Positions 1-9,485 are shown, counted from the first letter of the stretch. The stretch: DNA of 64,000 nt from Nonomuraea wenchangensis (GCF_900111685.1 NZ_FOHX01000028.1:1-64000), one strand, 5' to 3'. Translations and numbers: made by a program. The notes: a model not told the origin generated them from the letters alone.

Positions 1-109
1 TCGGCGTGTACGCCAGCGCCTCGGCGGCGGCCAGCACCCGCCGCCGCACCTCCTCCGAGATGGGCCGCTTGCCCGACAGCGCGTACGACGCCGTGGGGGC
101 AGGCTCACG
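1..109 (-). pseudogene. LacI-family regulator, partial, with damaged N-terminus
   Basis: Reading leftwards off the window edge, 36 open codons give a LacI DNA-binding signature: a SYALSGKRPISEEV stretch (recognition and hinge side of the helix-turn-helix) followed by RRRVLAAAEALAYTP. The first helix normally found in front (the 'DVARRAGVSPTAV' type segment) is missing. An in-frame stop lies at 110-112 and there is no in-frame ATG or GTG before the alanine-serine-tyrosine stretch. A few small indels around 95-110 would restore a typical start. The fragment is divergent from the glycosidase gene at 362, the usual position for its regulator. Either the gene is decaying or the sequence has errors; only the first part is visible. 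Confidence 0.6.
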
Positions 110-145
110 TCACGCGGACGCCATCCTGCGATCACCGGAGCGAGC

Positions 146-155
146 GAACCGGTTC
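146..155. promoter_or_regulatory. LacI-type operator-like palindrome
   Basis: GAACCGGTTC is a perfect 10-bp palindrome with a central CG, the shape bound by LacI-family proteins. It sits between the LacI fragment and the secreted glycosidase. A weaker imperfect repeat with AAACC and GGTT half-sites is at 290-308. Confidence 0.4.
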
Positions 156-331
156 AACGATGTGGCTCGACTGTCGCTCCCCGTACGCGGGGCGTCAAGA
201 CCGCCCACAGTCGGCGATATCGAATCGTGACGTGTCCGAAACGCTGAAAGATCACCCCATTGACGGGCGAGGCGGAGCTACGTAACCTACGCGAAACCCT
301 CGGTTGCGTCGCTGGTCTGCTCCCGCTGCCT

Positions 332-345
332 TGTTAGCGCTCACA
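332..345. promoter_or_regulatory. LacI-type operator TGTTAGCGCTCACA
   Basis: This near-perfect 14-bp palindrome centred on GCGC lies 16 bases before the glycosidase start codon. A close relative, GGTTAGCGTTAACA, lies just upstream of the secreted esterase gene (49222-49235), so one LacI-family protein may control both secreted polysaccharide-degrading genes. Confidence 0.5.
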
Positions 346-361
346 TCTTGAGGACATCGCC

Positions 362-3300
362 ATGGCATTTCCGGGCATCACCAGGGCATTACTGGCAGGA
401 CTCCTTCCGGCGGCACTCACCCTTTCGCTCACCACGGGGATCGCGGCCGCCGCCGCCGCTCCGGCCCCCGTGCTCGTCTACGAGTTCGACGCCGACGACG
501 TCACCACCGCCTCCATCACCGACTCCTCCGGCAACGGCCTGCACGGCGAGCTGGTCAACGCGGCCACCGCGGCGCTGGTCGACGGCGCGGCGGGCGGGCA
601 CGCACTCAGCCTGCCCGGCGGCGCCCCGACCTCCGACGGCGCCTACGTCAGGCTGCCGCTGGCCGCGATCAAGGACAGGACCGACCTGACCGTGTCCGCG
701 CGGGTCAAGTGGGACGGCACCACGTCCCCCTGGCAGTGGATCTACGCGCTGGGCAAGGACAACAGCCGATACCTGTTCAGCACCCCGTACAACGGCGACG
801 GGCGGCTGCGCACCGCGGTCACCACGTCGGGCGGCGGCGCGGAGGCGCAGGTCACCGGCTACGCCCCGCTTCCCGCGAACGCCTGGAAGACGCTGACCGT
901 CACCCTCGACACGGCGGCCAAGCGGATCACGACCTACCTCGACGGGGCCGCCGTCGCCTCCGCCCCCACCACGATCACCGCCGCGCAGCTGATCGACGCC
1001 TCGACGACGTCCGCCGGGTTCATCGGGCGCTCGTTCTATCCCGACCCGCTGTTCGACGGCGCGATCGACGACTTCCGCGTCTACGCCGCGGCGCTCACGC
1101 CCGAGCAAGTGGCCGAGGTGGCGGGCGGCACCCCGCCGACGCCCACCGGCCTCGGCCAGAACGCCTTCGACGTGCGGACGTCCATCGGCACCGCGCCCGC
1201 ACTTCCGCCCGCCGTCCGCGCCACCTTCTCCGACGGCTACGACCGCGACCTGCCCATCACCTGGCCGGCAGTGGACCCGGAGAAGTACGCCGCCGCCCGG
1301 GACGTTCACCGTCGCGGGCACGGCAGGCGGCCGCCCGGTCACCGCCCAGGTCACGGTGATCCGCGAGGGCCAGCTCGTCATCGACCTGGCCAAGGACACC
1401 GGCGCCTTCCACGGCGGCGCGTCCGGCACGCTCTACGGCCTGTACGGGCCCGGTGTGCCGACCAACAACCTCATCGAGGGCATGAAGCTGCGCACCGTCT
1501 CGACCAAGGCCCAGGACGGCCCGCAGCATCCGGGGGCCGACGCCCTTGAGGTGGTCAAGCCGCTGGCCGACAGCACCGACGGCGACGTGTACGTCTACAT
1601 GACCGACATCCATCGCGGCTTCCCGTACCAGTGGCCGGGCAGCACGCCGGAGGAGAAGCTCGACCTGTTCAAGCAGAAGATCGCCAAGCAGGTGGACCAG
1701 GTCCTGCAGCTCGACCCGAAATATCGCGACAACATCGTGTTCGTCCCGTTCAACGAGCCCGAAGGCAACATGTTCGGCACCGGGGAATGGAGCTACAACC
1801 GGGTGAGCTGGCTCACCGACCCCCGGCACTACTTCAAGGCATGGGACGAGGTCCACGCGCTCATCAAGGGCAAGATGCCCGGCGCCCGCATCGCCGGCCC
1901 CAACACCAGCGTGCTGTACTCCCAGGTCAAGGGCTACCTGCAGCACACGGTCGAGGCGCGCACGGTGCCCGAGGTGATGACCTGGCACGAGCTCAGCCAC
2001 CCCGAGCAGGTGCGCACCAGCGTCAAGCGCTACCGCGAGATGGAGGCCGAGGTCTTCGCCGGCACGCCGTACGCGGGCAAGAAACTGCCGATCAACATCA
2101 ACGAGTACGCCTTCAACTACCACACCTCCGTGCCCGGCCAGATGATCCAGTGGGTGTCGGCCATCGAGGAGTCGAAGGTCGACGCCGACATCGCCTACTG
2201 GAACATCGACGGCAACCTCTCCGACTCCGCCGTGCAGGCCAACCGGGGCAACGGCCAGTGGTGGCTGCTGAACGCCTACGGCCAGATGAGCGGCCACACC
2301 GTCCAGGTCACGCCGCCGTACCCCGGCAGGAACTACAGCCTGCAAGGACTCGCCACGCTCGACCCCGCCAAGAAGCAGGCCCGCACGATCTTCGGCGGCG
2401 CGAACGGCGCCGGGCACATCCGCTTCGAGAACGTCCCCGCGAACCTCTTCGGCCGCAAGGTGCACGCCTGGATCAAGGAGATCCCGTGGACCGGGCAGCT
2501 CGGCGACTCGCCGCAGCCCGAGCTCGTCGCCGAGCGTGACGTCACCGTCGAGAACGGAGCCGTGGTCCTCGACCTGCCGGCGTTGGAGGAGTCGTCGGCG
2601 TACGAGATCGTCCTGACCCCCGCGGGGACCGGCACCGCGACCGCGTCGGCGCCGCACCTGTGGCAGCGGACGTACGAGGCGGAGGACGCTAATTACACCG
2701 GCGGCGGCTACAGCCGCAACGGGCCCGAGGGCTCGCCGTCGGACGTGTCGAAGTTCTACACCTCCGGCCGCTACGACGTCGGCGGACTGCGCACCGGCTC
2801 CGACGGCGTGCTCGACTTCACCGTCGAGGTGCCGCAGACCGGCCGCTACGACCTGAGCGTGTTCGCCAACTCGCTCAACACCTACGACCTCGTGCGAGAG
2901 CAGGGGCCGACCAACGTCTTCGTCCGCGTGGACGGGGGAGCGGAGCAGGAGCTGCACCTGCCCCTCGGCTACAAGTGGGTGGTGTGGGACCACGCCGACA
3001 CCACTGTCGAGCTGACGGCGGGCACGCACGTCATCTCCCTGGCCGCGCGCGGCCTCGACGGCTCGAAGGTCACCAAGGGTGACGCGATCGTCGACCGCAT
3101 CCACCTGTCGCTGCCGAACCCGGCCGCGGCCACCTCCCGGTACGAGGCCGAACTGGCCGAGCTGCGCGGCGCACGAGCGACCTACGACGTCAAGGGCGAC
3201 GTCAAGGGCGACGGGATCTCCGGCTCGGGCGCGGCGGCGGCCTCCAAGGGCCAGTCGGTGACGTTCTGGGTCTACTCGGCCAAGGACGCCGCGGCCGTCC

Positions 3301-3986
3301 TGGACCTCAAGCTGCTCGGACCCGGCAAGGCGACGATGACCGTCAACGGCCTGGAGGTGCTGGACGACGCCCGCCGCGGCGACTCCACCGCGACCGTGTC
3401 GCTGTCCGGCGGCGTCAACAAGGTCACGGTCACCGGCCGGGCCGCCACGACCATCATCGACCGCCTGGACGTGCGCCCCGCCCCCGACGCGCTGCCGGCC
3501 ACCGTCTACGAGGCCGAGTCGGCCCAGCTCGCGGGCACGGCCGCCGCGAAGCCGCTCTCCCTGGCAAGCGGCCGGTCCGCCGTCACCGGAATCGGCGGCA
3601 CGCCGGGCAACGCCAACACCCTGACCTTCACGGTGAAGGCCGACGCACCCGGCACGTACGCGATGCGCGTGCGCTACTCCAACCCCGAGCAGTCACCCGC
3701 CACCCACTACAACCCCGACCCGCTCGCCCGGCACGCCGACATCGCGGTGAACGGCAAGGCCCCGCAGCGCGTCCTGTTCCCCCACACGTTCCACGAGAAC
3801 AACTTCTGGGAGCTCACGGTGCCGGTGACCCTGAAGAAGGGGAACAACACGGTCCGGTTCTCCAGCCAGGAGCTGCCGAACTTCGACGGGACGACGTACG
3901 CGTCCCAGACATTCCCCGGAGTGCTCCTGCGCTCCCAGTACGCACCGGTGATCGACCAGATCACGGTGGCCCGCTACAACCGCTGA
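362..3986 (+). CDS. Secreted GH39-like glycoside hydrolase with LamG, Ig-like and CBM modules (frameshifted)
   Basis: A signal peptide (MAFPGITRALLAG to about residue 33) is followed by a LamG/concanavalin-like domain to about residue 265 and a bacterial Ig-like domain, then a TIM-barrel domain with the acid/base motif VPFNEPEGN and a second glutamate in ININEYA. Three CBM6/35-like modules follow, each opening with YEAE, and the protein ends at 3986. Start 362 has TTGAGGAC as a weak ribosome site. The reading frame breaks near 1295: the first frame runs to a stop at 1549, and the second is open from about 1298. Translating the second frame as PGTFTVAGTAGGRPVTAQVTV completes the Ig-like domain. 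So there is one extra base (or two missing), from decay or from a sequencing error. The probable role is extracellular polysaccharide hydrolysis. Confidence 0.8.
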
Positions 3987-3995
3987 CCCACGGAC

Positions 3996-4025
3996 CCGCC
4001 CGTGCCTGCGCCCAGGCACGGGCGG
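3996..4025. terminator. Bidirectional hairpin terminator
   Basis: Thirteen-base-pair arms (CCGCCCGTGCCTG and its complement) flank a four-base loop between two convergent genes. Confidence 0.75.
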
Positions 4026-4077
4026 CCCGATGCGGGGGAGCGGCACGACGCTCCGGTCAGCCCTGCCCGCCGGCCCG

Positions 4078-5475
4078 CTAGGCGCCGGCCCGCGCGACGG
4101 CCTCGGCGTGGTCGGCGGGCAGGAGGTGGCCGGCGGCGAGAGCCCGGTCAGCGGCCCGGGTGAAGGCGGTGACGTAGTCCTCCCGCGTGGGATAGAGCTG
4201 GAGCAACCGGGCACTGCTCAACGAGGTGGTGGAGCCGAGCAGCAGGCACGCGCCCGTGATCTCGCCGCCGCTGTTGGTCGGCCCGTAGGCGGCCAGCGGC
4301 GCGTCCAGGTCGGGCAGCCGCACGCCGCCGAGCGCGTTGCCGTCACCGTCGCGCCGAATGGTGCCGAGCAGCAGGCTGATCTGCGGCCCCGCAGGTGGCG
4401 CGCCCAGCCCGCGCACCCACCGGTCGAGGTGGTGGTAGGCGGCGTTGGACGCGTACCGCCAGGTCATCGCGTTGACCGGCCGGTCACAGGAGATCGGCCG
4501 CCCGTCATTGATCGCGCGGTCACGCGCGTTCTGGGCGTTGTACTGGGCCAGCCCGTACGCGTCGGCGTGCGCGGTGCCGGCGACCTCCCACGTCCGGACG
4601 CGGGCGCCGTCGGGCTGGCGGGCGTCGGCGAACGTCCTGACGTCGGTCTCGGACTCGACCTGGAAGACGGGGACGGCGCTGTCGGCGCGGATCCGGGCGG
4701 TGAGGGGCAGGGCGATGACCCCTTCCCCGATGGGCGCGGCGCCGGCGCCCCGCCCGTGGACGAGGAACCCGTCATAGGCGGGAATGATCGGCTGGATCGC
4801 GTTGACGAAGGTGGCCAGGCGTCCGGCGGACTGCGAATGGCCCGCGGCCAGGACCTTCGCGGGCGCGCCCGTCCCCAGCAGCGCCGGCGCGTTCGCCCGC
4901 ACCGCCTCGGCGGCCTGCGCGAAGATCGAGTACGACAACGCGTCCGAGGCCAGCGAGACCTGCCCGTAGCGGACGGGGTCGAGGCTCCTCAGCTTGTCGG
5001 CGCCGACCTTCTGCGCGGTGACGCCGACGTAGGCGTACCCGGCGCGGGTGAACAGCTCGTGCGACTGCGACCACTCCACGCCGATGTCCGCCCCGAAGCT
5101 GACGTTCAGCCACTCCACGACGACGGTGCCGTTGAACCTGGCCGGGTCGGCCGGCCGCTCGACCAGCAGCCGGGTGGTGTACGCCTGGACGGCGCCGCTG
5201 CGACGGGCACCCCACTGGCCGTTGGTGTACCAGGTGCCGGTCTTCTGGAAGGTGTCGGCGCTGCCGCTCATCAGGAACTCGCGCTCCTCGTACCCGCGGG
5301 CGGCGAGGTCGACCACGGTGGCCCCGACGATCCTGCCCTGGCCCGCGCCGGCCGGGATCTCGACGACGCCGACCGCCGCCACGTCCGCACGCGCCGGGGC
5401 GGCGGGCAGCAGGACGACCGCCGCCCCCCAGATGGCCACGGCTCGCAAGAGGCCGTGGCGAAGTCGCTCGAACAT
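4078..5475 (-). CDS. Secreted alpha/beta hydrolase domain protein
   Basis: The start is taken as the ATG at 5475 (MFERLRHGLLRAV), because AGGAGGAGATCC lies directly before it; an upstream in-frame extension has no ribosome site. A signal peptide ends near AAPARA. The mature protein has the features of the alpha/beta-hydrolase_10 family: WLNVSFGADIGVEW, the nucleophile elbow AGHSQSAGR, and WEVAGTAHADAY carrying the likely catalytic histidine. About 465 residues. The substrate is unknown; relatives are annotated as esterases. It is convergent with the glycosidase and separated from it by a strong terminator, so it is a separate transcription unit. Confidence 0.75.
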   Translation of the reverse strand: MFERLRHGLLRAVAIWGAAVVLLPAAPARADVAAVGVVEIPAGAGQGRIVGATVVDLAARGYEEREFLMSGSADTFQKTGTWYTNGQWGARRSGAVQAYTTRLLVERPADPARFNGTVVVEWLNVSFGADIGVEWSQSHELFTRAGYAYVGVTAQKVGADKLRSLDPVRYGQVSLASDALSYSIFAQAAEAVRANAPALLGTGAPAKVLAAGHSQSAGRLATFVNAIQPIIPAYDGFLVHGRGAGAAPIGEGVIALPLTARIRADSAVPVFQVESETDVRTFADARQPDGARVRTWEVAGTAHADAYGLAQYNAQNARDRAINDGRPISCDRPVNAMTWRYASNAAYHHLDRWVRGLGAPPAGPQISLLLGTIRRDGDGNALGGVRLPDLDAPLAAYGPTNSGGEITGACLLLGSTTSLSSARLLQLYPTREDYVTAFTRAADRALAAGHLLPADHAEAVARAGA

Positions 5476-5704
5476 GCTGGATCTCCTCCTCGGAGGGCGG
5501 CTGCGGGGAACAGACGCCAGTCTCCGCCGGGGGTCTGGCCCTCGGGTATCGGGGAAATCACCAGTCAGGTCCGGGGCTCCGCCGACGGGTCCAGGTGCAT
5601 GGACGTGCCCGCGATCGGGGCATTCCGGCGGGGTGCCGAAGGCGTCGGCCATGGCCTGCCGCGAACATCGGGCCGGCGGGCGCCGCGGGGTGGCCGCTGC
5701 CGTT

Positions 5705-5732
5705 ACTTGACATAAGATCCGTTATCGAGCAG
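5705..5732. other. dif-like XerC/XerD recombination site candidate
   Basis: On the minus strand the layout is an 11-bp arm CTGCTCGATAA, a 6-bp centre CGGATC and an 11-bp arm TTATGTCAAGT. This is the 11-6-11 layout of bacterial dif sites; the second arm closely resembles the XerD arm of E. coli dif (TTATGTTAAAT). It could be the chromosomal dif or the core of an element that uses Xer or another tyrosine recombinase. No recombinase gene is in the window. Confidence 0.45.
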
Positions 5733-6080
5733 CGACCCTGGCTGGGGGAGTGCACCACGCCATCGATTGCGGCCCCGCCCGTGCGCGGCCAACGTGCCCA
5801 GGCCATGAGGCGACAGGCGTCTTCGGTCGGCTTCCCGCTCATCCCGAGGTCGCTCCAGAGGCGCCAGTGAGCTGATCGGCGCGGCGGCGCAGATTCGTGA
5901 TCCACTGGCCCTTCGCAGAGAGCTTCACCAGGGGTTGCGTCGTGGACGCGGCTCCGCGATCACTGGGACTGCGCGTCGCCCGGAGGGGCCTTGCGAGGCG
6001 GAGCGCATTCTCCCGGCAGGCACCGGCCGTGCGGAACATCGCAACACCCGCACACGACCTTCAGGTCTCGGAGGTGTGGT

Positions 6081-6114
6081 TATACAGGACAGAATTCACT
6101 CTCTGTCCGGTATA
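6081..6114. repeat. 12-bp inverted repeat, operator or attachment-like
   Basis: TATACAGGACAG and CTGTCCGGTATA pair at 11 of 12 positions around a 10-base spacer. AT-rich ends in a GC-rich background fit an operator or an element end better than a terminator, as there is no T-run and no gene adjoining. Confidence 0.5.
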
Positions 6115-6340
6115 AGCCCAAATCGAGTCGTTCGAACGCCTCCGGGGCGGCTGGATTGTCCTCATTCATCGGCGCGCGCGCTCACGTCCTGGAGCAGTCA
6201 TGCGCGCCACGTGATGTCCGGGTTCAGCCTCACCGCTAGGACCAGCTGCAGCAGTGCAGCGGGCAGACCCAGTTCGCGACGCGACGCCTCGCGGGAAGCT
6301 GCCGGAGAGACTCGACCTCTGACAGGTAGGTCAACGCGAA

Positions 6341-6367
6341 GGGTGCGTGCCGGGCCGGCACGCACCC
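6341..6367. terminator. Terminator of the toxin-antitoxin operon
   Basis: GGGTGCGTGCCGG and CCGGCACGCACCC form a 13-bp hairpin about 30 bases beyond the stop of the PIN-domain gene on the minus strand. Confidence 0.65.
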
Positions 6368-6398
6368 TGGGCATACCTGGGACGATCGGCCCCAGGTC

Positions 6399-6833
6399 CT
6401 ACTCGCCAGGAGAGTCGTCGATCTCCCGGATATGGAAGGGCTCTTCGACGGCACGGGAGGCTTCTTCCCACTTGGCACGGTCGAGGGTGAGGATCGGTAG
6501 GACCGCTGCGTCGGCGATGGCCGCGACGTGTGCATCGGGTGCCTCGAGGCCGGTTCTGGCCATGATCGTGGCCAGGGCGAGCGCCTGGTCCGCGCCGGCG
6601 AGTGGAGCTATCTCGACGCGGTCGAACAGGTCGAGCCCGCCGAGCAGGTCGTCGGCCTCGGCGGTGCGGGCATCGAGTGAGGCGCCGGTCATGGCCAGTG
6701 CGGGCAGGACCATGGGCTGGTGGTCAGCGTCCCAGCGCTGGACGAGCCGGATGAGGTCGGCGTCGCCGCGGGCGATCTCGGTCAGCACGCTGACGTCGAA
6801 CAGGTAGGGGGTTCGGGGGGTGCGAGAGTTCAC
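6399..6833 (-). CDS. PIN-domain (VapC-type) toxin
   Basis: 144 residues. LFDVSVLTEIARGD near the N-terminus and APDAHVAAIADAAVLPILTLDRAKW near the C-terminus carry the acidic residues expected of a PIN ribonuclease, including an aspartate before LTEIARG, APDAH and LTLD. Known VapC proteins cleave tRNA or rRNA. The gene starts inside the last codons of the antitoxin (ATGA overlap at 6830-6833), typical of a co-translated toxin-antitoxin pair. The usual DxS opening is degenerate (FDVSVL), so activity is not certain. Confidence 0.7.
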   Translation of the reverse strand: MNSRTPRTPYLFDVSVLTEIARGDADLIRLVQRWDADHQPMVLPALAMTGASLDARTAEADDLLGGLDLFDRVEIAPLAGADQALALATIMARTGLEAPDAHVAAIADAAVLPILTLDRAKWEEASRAVEEPFHIREIDDSPGE

Positions 6834-7075
6834 TGGGCTTGGCGCTCCACCGAGGCCATCATGCGCCCGACGCGGTCCTCGTCAGCGCGAGCGGCTTTGG
6901 CCATCAGCAGGGCCATACGGTGCCGGTCCCGGGTGAGGCGTTCGCGGACGGCCTCGGCGACGTAGGCGGCCACCGCGGCGTCGTCGACGTTGTCTCCGAG
7001 CTGGTTGCGGACGGACGTGACGACTTCCGGGTCGACTGCGATTCCGGCTTGTTCCTGGGGTTGGCGGCTGCTCAT
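6830..7075 (-). CDS. Antitoxin partner of the PIN-domain toxin
   Basis: 81 residues beginning MSSRQPQEQAG. A short segment VDPEVVTSVRNQLGDNVDDAAVAAYVAEAVRERLTRD resembles the DNA-binding or dimerisation part of type II antitoxins, followed by a charged helical tail likely to wrap the toxin. Its position before the PIN-domain gene with a four-base overlap is the main support. Such antitoxins normally repress their own operon. Confidence 0.6.
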   Translation of the reverse strand: MSSRQPQEQAGIAVDPEVVTSVRNQLGDNVDDAAVAAYVAEAVRERLTRDRHRMALLMAKAARADEDRVGRMMASVERQAQ

Positions 7076-7270
7076 GGCCTCATGTTATCGCCCGACCAAG
7101 ATCATTTAGGGTGGGTGATGAGCTGGGCGTGCACTGGCTCACCAGCTGCTGCACCGGCCGAGCGGGTCCAGGATGTCCATCCACGCAGCCCCGCACCACC
7201 ACCGCCTCTAGCCACTCCCCCTGTGGTGGGCCCCAGGCGAACGAACGGCCGCAGACAGTGAACGACCAGC

Positions 7271-8041
7271 TCAGCCAGTCGCTGAGGGGCGGCTCCGCCC
7301 GCGCCAGATCGAAACGCCCGCGCAGGTGAGCCCGATCAGGAACGGATGGACGGCGCCGCGTTCGATGAGGCCGACCAGGACGTTGGCCCCGGAGATGACG
7401 TCGGCGAAGTACGCCACCATCGAGACCAGGCCGATCACGCCGACCGCGACCAGCGTTCGCCCGAGTCTCAGGGAAAGCCCGACGCGCCCGTGCATGCTCC
7501 CGAGCACGATGGCCAGGACGTTCCCGCCGATGAAGCCCGCCAGGGCGCCCAGGGCGTGGAAGTCGCCGGTGCCGTCGTTCATCGCCTCGCCGGATCCGGG
7601 GAACAGGCCCAGCAGGACGCCGCCGGTGGCCAGCAGCGTCGCGGGCACGAGCGCCGCCCAGCGGTGCCGGCCCGGCAGGCCGCGCAGCGCGGCCACACCG
7701 GCCAGGATGGCGATTCCGAACAGGAAGAAGCCGGTGTTCATCACCCAGGCCAGCGGTGAGTACATGTACTGCCCGAACAGCGTCGAGGGCCCGTGGACTC
7801 CGAGATTGCTGATGAAGTGGTGGGTGTAGCTGTAGGGCGGATCTGTCCATGCCGCGGCGGCGATGAACTCCGCGAGCAGGAAGATCGCCGGCCCGGCGAT
7901 GAGTAACGCTCCCGCGGTCCGCCGCTGCGCGTCGGGGGTGAGCGCTTCAGCCTTCGCCGGTTCGTCGCTGGTCATGGTCATCGTCATGTCCTTTCCGGTG
8001 TCGGCGCTGGGCGCCCCAGCCGCCGATTTGACTTCACTCAC
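7271..8041 (-). CDS. DUF998 integral membrane protein
   Basis: 256 residues with about six hydrophobic helices, for example TAGALLIAGPAIFLLAEFIA and GFFLFGIAILAGVAAL. YSYTHHFISNLG matches the conserved first loop of the DUF998 family, and the rest (GDFHALGALAGFIGGN) follows that family to its end. Function is unknown; it is located in the cytoplasmic membrane. It is divergent from a TetR regulator only 68 bases away, so that regulator probably controls it. A second start a few codons in (MTMTMTSDE) is possible. Confidence 0.75.
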   Translation of the reverse strand: MSEVKSAAGAPSADTGKDMTMTMTSDEPAKAEALTPDAQRRTAGALLIAGPAIFLLAEFIAAAAWTDPPYSYTHHFISNLGVHGPSTLFGQYMYSPLAWVMNTGFFLFGIAILAGVAALRGLPGRHRWAALVPATLLATGGVLLGLFPGSGEAMNDGTGDFHALGALAGFIGGNVLAIVLGSMHGRVGLSLRLGRTLVAVGVIGLVSMVAYFADVISGANVLVGLIERGAVHPFLIGLTCAGVSIWRGRSRPSATG

Positions 8042-8059
8042 ACACTTACTACATCGAGA

Positions 8060-8083
8060 CTACTTTTACTGTCAATATAGTAG
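8060..8083. promoter_or_regulatory. TetR operator-like repeat and -35 box
   Basis: CTACT and AGTAG close a 24-bp element in the 68-bp divergent gap. TTGACA on the minus strand (8075-8070) would be the -35 box of the DUF998 gene, so binding here would block it. Further TAGTAG/ACTAC half-sites flank the element. Confidence 0.45.
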
Positions 8084-8109
8084 GAGTCCGGCACTAGTAG
8101 GATCTGGCT

Positions 8110-8703
8110 ATGGTTGACGGAACGGCCGTGGGACGGCGTGAACGCAAGAAGGCGGCGACGCGGGCGGCGATCCTGGACGCGGCCACGGCGCTCTTCCTCG
8201 AACGCGGCTTCGACGGGGTCAGCGTCCGCGAGATCGCCGACAAGGCGGACGTCTCCCCCAAGACGGTCTTCACGCACTTCCCGCAGAAGGAGGCGCTGGT
8301 CTTCAGCGACGAGGACGAACGGCATGCACGCCTCGTGGCCGCGGTGACCGGCCGCGCGCCGGGGACCACGATCTCCGGCGCGCTGAAGGCCCACTACCTC
8401 GCCGAGATCGCCGCGATGAGGTCCGGGCCCCAACGCCAGATCCTCACCCTCATGGAGGAGACGCCGGCCCTCATCGACTACGCGGAGAAGATGTGGTTCC
8501 GCCATGAGGGCGCCCTGGTGGCCGCGATCACCGAGGAGTTCGGGCTCGCGGAGCCGAACGACGAGATCCGGTTCTATGTCCGCTTCGCCCTGCAGATCCA
8601 GCTCAGCGCCAGCCACGAGGCAGATCCGGAACCGACCGTCGACGCGGGGTTCCGGCTCCTCGACGAAGGCTGGGCGCGCTACCTCCAGACCCGGGCGCTG
8701 TGA
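8110..8703 (+). CDS. TetR-family transcriptional regulator
   Basis: 197 residues. Residues 9-55 form a classic TetR helix-turn-helix (RRERKKAATRAAILDAATALFLERG, then VREIADKADVSPKTVFTHFPQKEAL). The C-terminal ligand domain is not assignable to a known effector. It is divergent from the DUF998 gene with short AT-rich half-sites between them, so it probably represses that gene and itself. Confidence 0.85.
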   Translation: MVDGTAVGRRERKKAATRAAILDAATALFLERGFDGVSVREIADKADVSPKTVFTHFPQKEALVFSDEDERHARLVAAVTGRAPGTTISGALKAHYLAEIAAMRSGPQRQILTLMEETPALIDYAEKMWFRHEGALVAAITEEFGLAEPNDEIRFYVRFALQIQLSASHEADPEPTVDAGFRLLDEGWARYLQTRAL

Positions 8704-8711
8704 GCGGTCAC

Positions 8712-9485
8712 CTACATGACGCGTGCACCGGCGACGTACAGGATGCGGTCGTGGGCGTCCTCATCGGGCGGGTTCCGCGGTGAGGTGCCCACCAGCCCGT
8801 GCGCGGCCAGCACGCGCAGCCCCGCAGCCTCCGCCGTCCGGCGGACCGTGCGGTCGGAGTGATGGTGCTGCACGTGCCGCATCGACAGGCGGTTCCAGGT
8901 CGTGCCGTCGCGTTCGAAGAGGTCGAACTGCGTGACCACGGCCGCGTCCGGCTCGATCGGCGCGGAGAGCGCGAACCAGGCCACATACCTGTCCCCGCGG
9001 TCGGCCACCACGGGGGCGGCGAACGTACGCCGGTAGTAGCCGATGGTGTTGAGGTCGAACAGCAGCACCCCGCCGTCGGCGAGCTGCCCGCGCGCCGCCC
9101 CCAGCGCCCGGCGCAGGTCGTCGGCGCTGGTCAGGTACGTCATCGGCACGTCCACGCAGGCCACCACGTCGAAGCCGGTGAGTCCCGGCGGGGGCTGCTG
9201 CAGGCTCCCCACCAGGAAGCGCGTCCCGTCCGCGCCGGGCCGGTGCCGCGCCCGCTCCACCATGGCCGGGGACAGGTCGTAGCCGGTCACCTCGAACCCG
9301 CGTTCCCGGAAGGCCAGGCTGCTGCGGCCGGTGCCGCAGCCGGCGTCCAGCAGGCGCCGCCCGCCGGAGCCGTAGCGGTCCGCGGCCTCCACGAAGCGGT
9401 CCACCAGGGCCGCGGTGTCCATGCGGGCGTTGAGCTCGTCGTACCGGTGGGCGACGCTCTCGTACGCCGCCAGCGTCTCATCCAC
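8712..9485 (-). CDS. Class I SAM-dependent methyltransferase
   Basis: 257 residues from a GTG start preceded by GGGGAGG. LLDAGCGTGRSS (residues 45-56) is motif I of the Rossmann-fold methyltransferases; VTGYDLSPAMVERAR binds the SAM ribose; FDVVACVDVPMTYL and GGVLLFDLNT follow in order. It is the third gene of a unit P450 - short peptide - methyltransferase on the minus strand, with 67 bases between it and the peptide. By inference it may modify the crosslinked peptide; nothing in the sequence shows which atom is methylated. Confidence 0.8.
   Translation of the reverse strand: MDETLAAYESVAHRYDELNARMDTAALVDRFVEAADRYGSGGRRLLDAGCGTGRSSLAFRERGFEVTGYDLSPAMVERARHRPGADGTRFLVGSLQQPPPGLTGFDVVACVDVPMTYLTSADDLRRALGAARGQLADGGVLLFDLNTIGYYRRTFAAPVVADRGDRYVAWFALSAPIEPDAAVVTQFDLFERDGTTWNRLSMRHVQHHHSDRTVRRTAEAAGLRVLAAHGLVGTSPRNPPDEDAHDRILYVAGARVM

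Larger units (their letters stand above)
5476..6398. other. Gene-poor region with recombination-site-like and hairpin elements
   Basis: No convincing gene is seen in these 920 bases; short open frames on both strands lack ribosome sites or domain signatures. The region holds a dif-like site (5705-5732), a long inverted repeat (6081-6114) and the terminator of the toxin-antitoxin operon (6341-6367). Confidence 0.6.

Noticed and set aside
5558..5905. 115-codon minus-strand frame in the gene-poor region
   Set aside because: It spans the dif-like site, has no ribosome site or domain and an irregular amino-acid composition.
7080..7270. Minus-strand open frame downstream of the DUF998 gene (SFTVCGRSFAWGPPQGEWLEAVVV...)
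   Set aside because: It reads like a coding tail but has no start or ribosome site of its own, and its upstream part is the DUF998 gene in another frame. Possibly a transposase scrap; not supportable as a gene.
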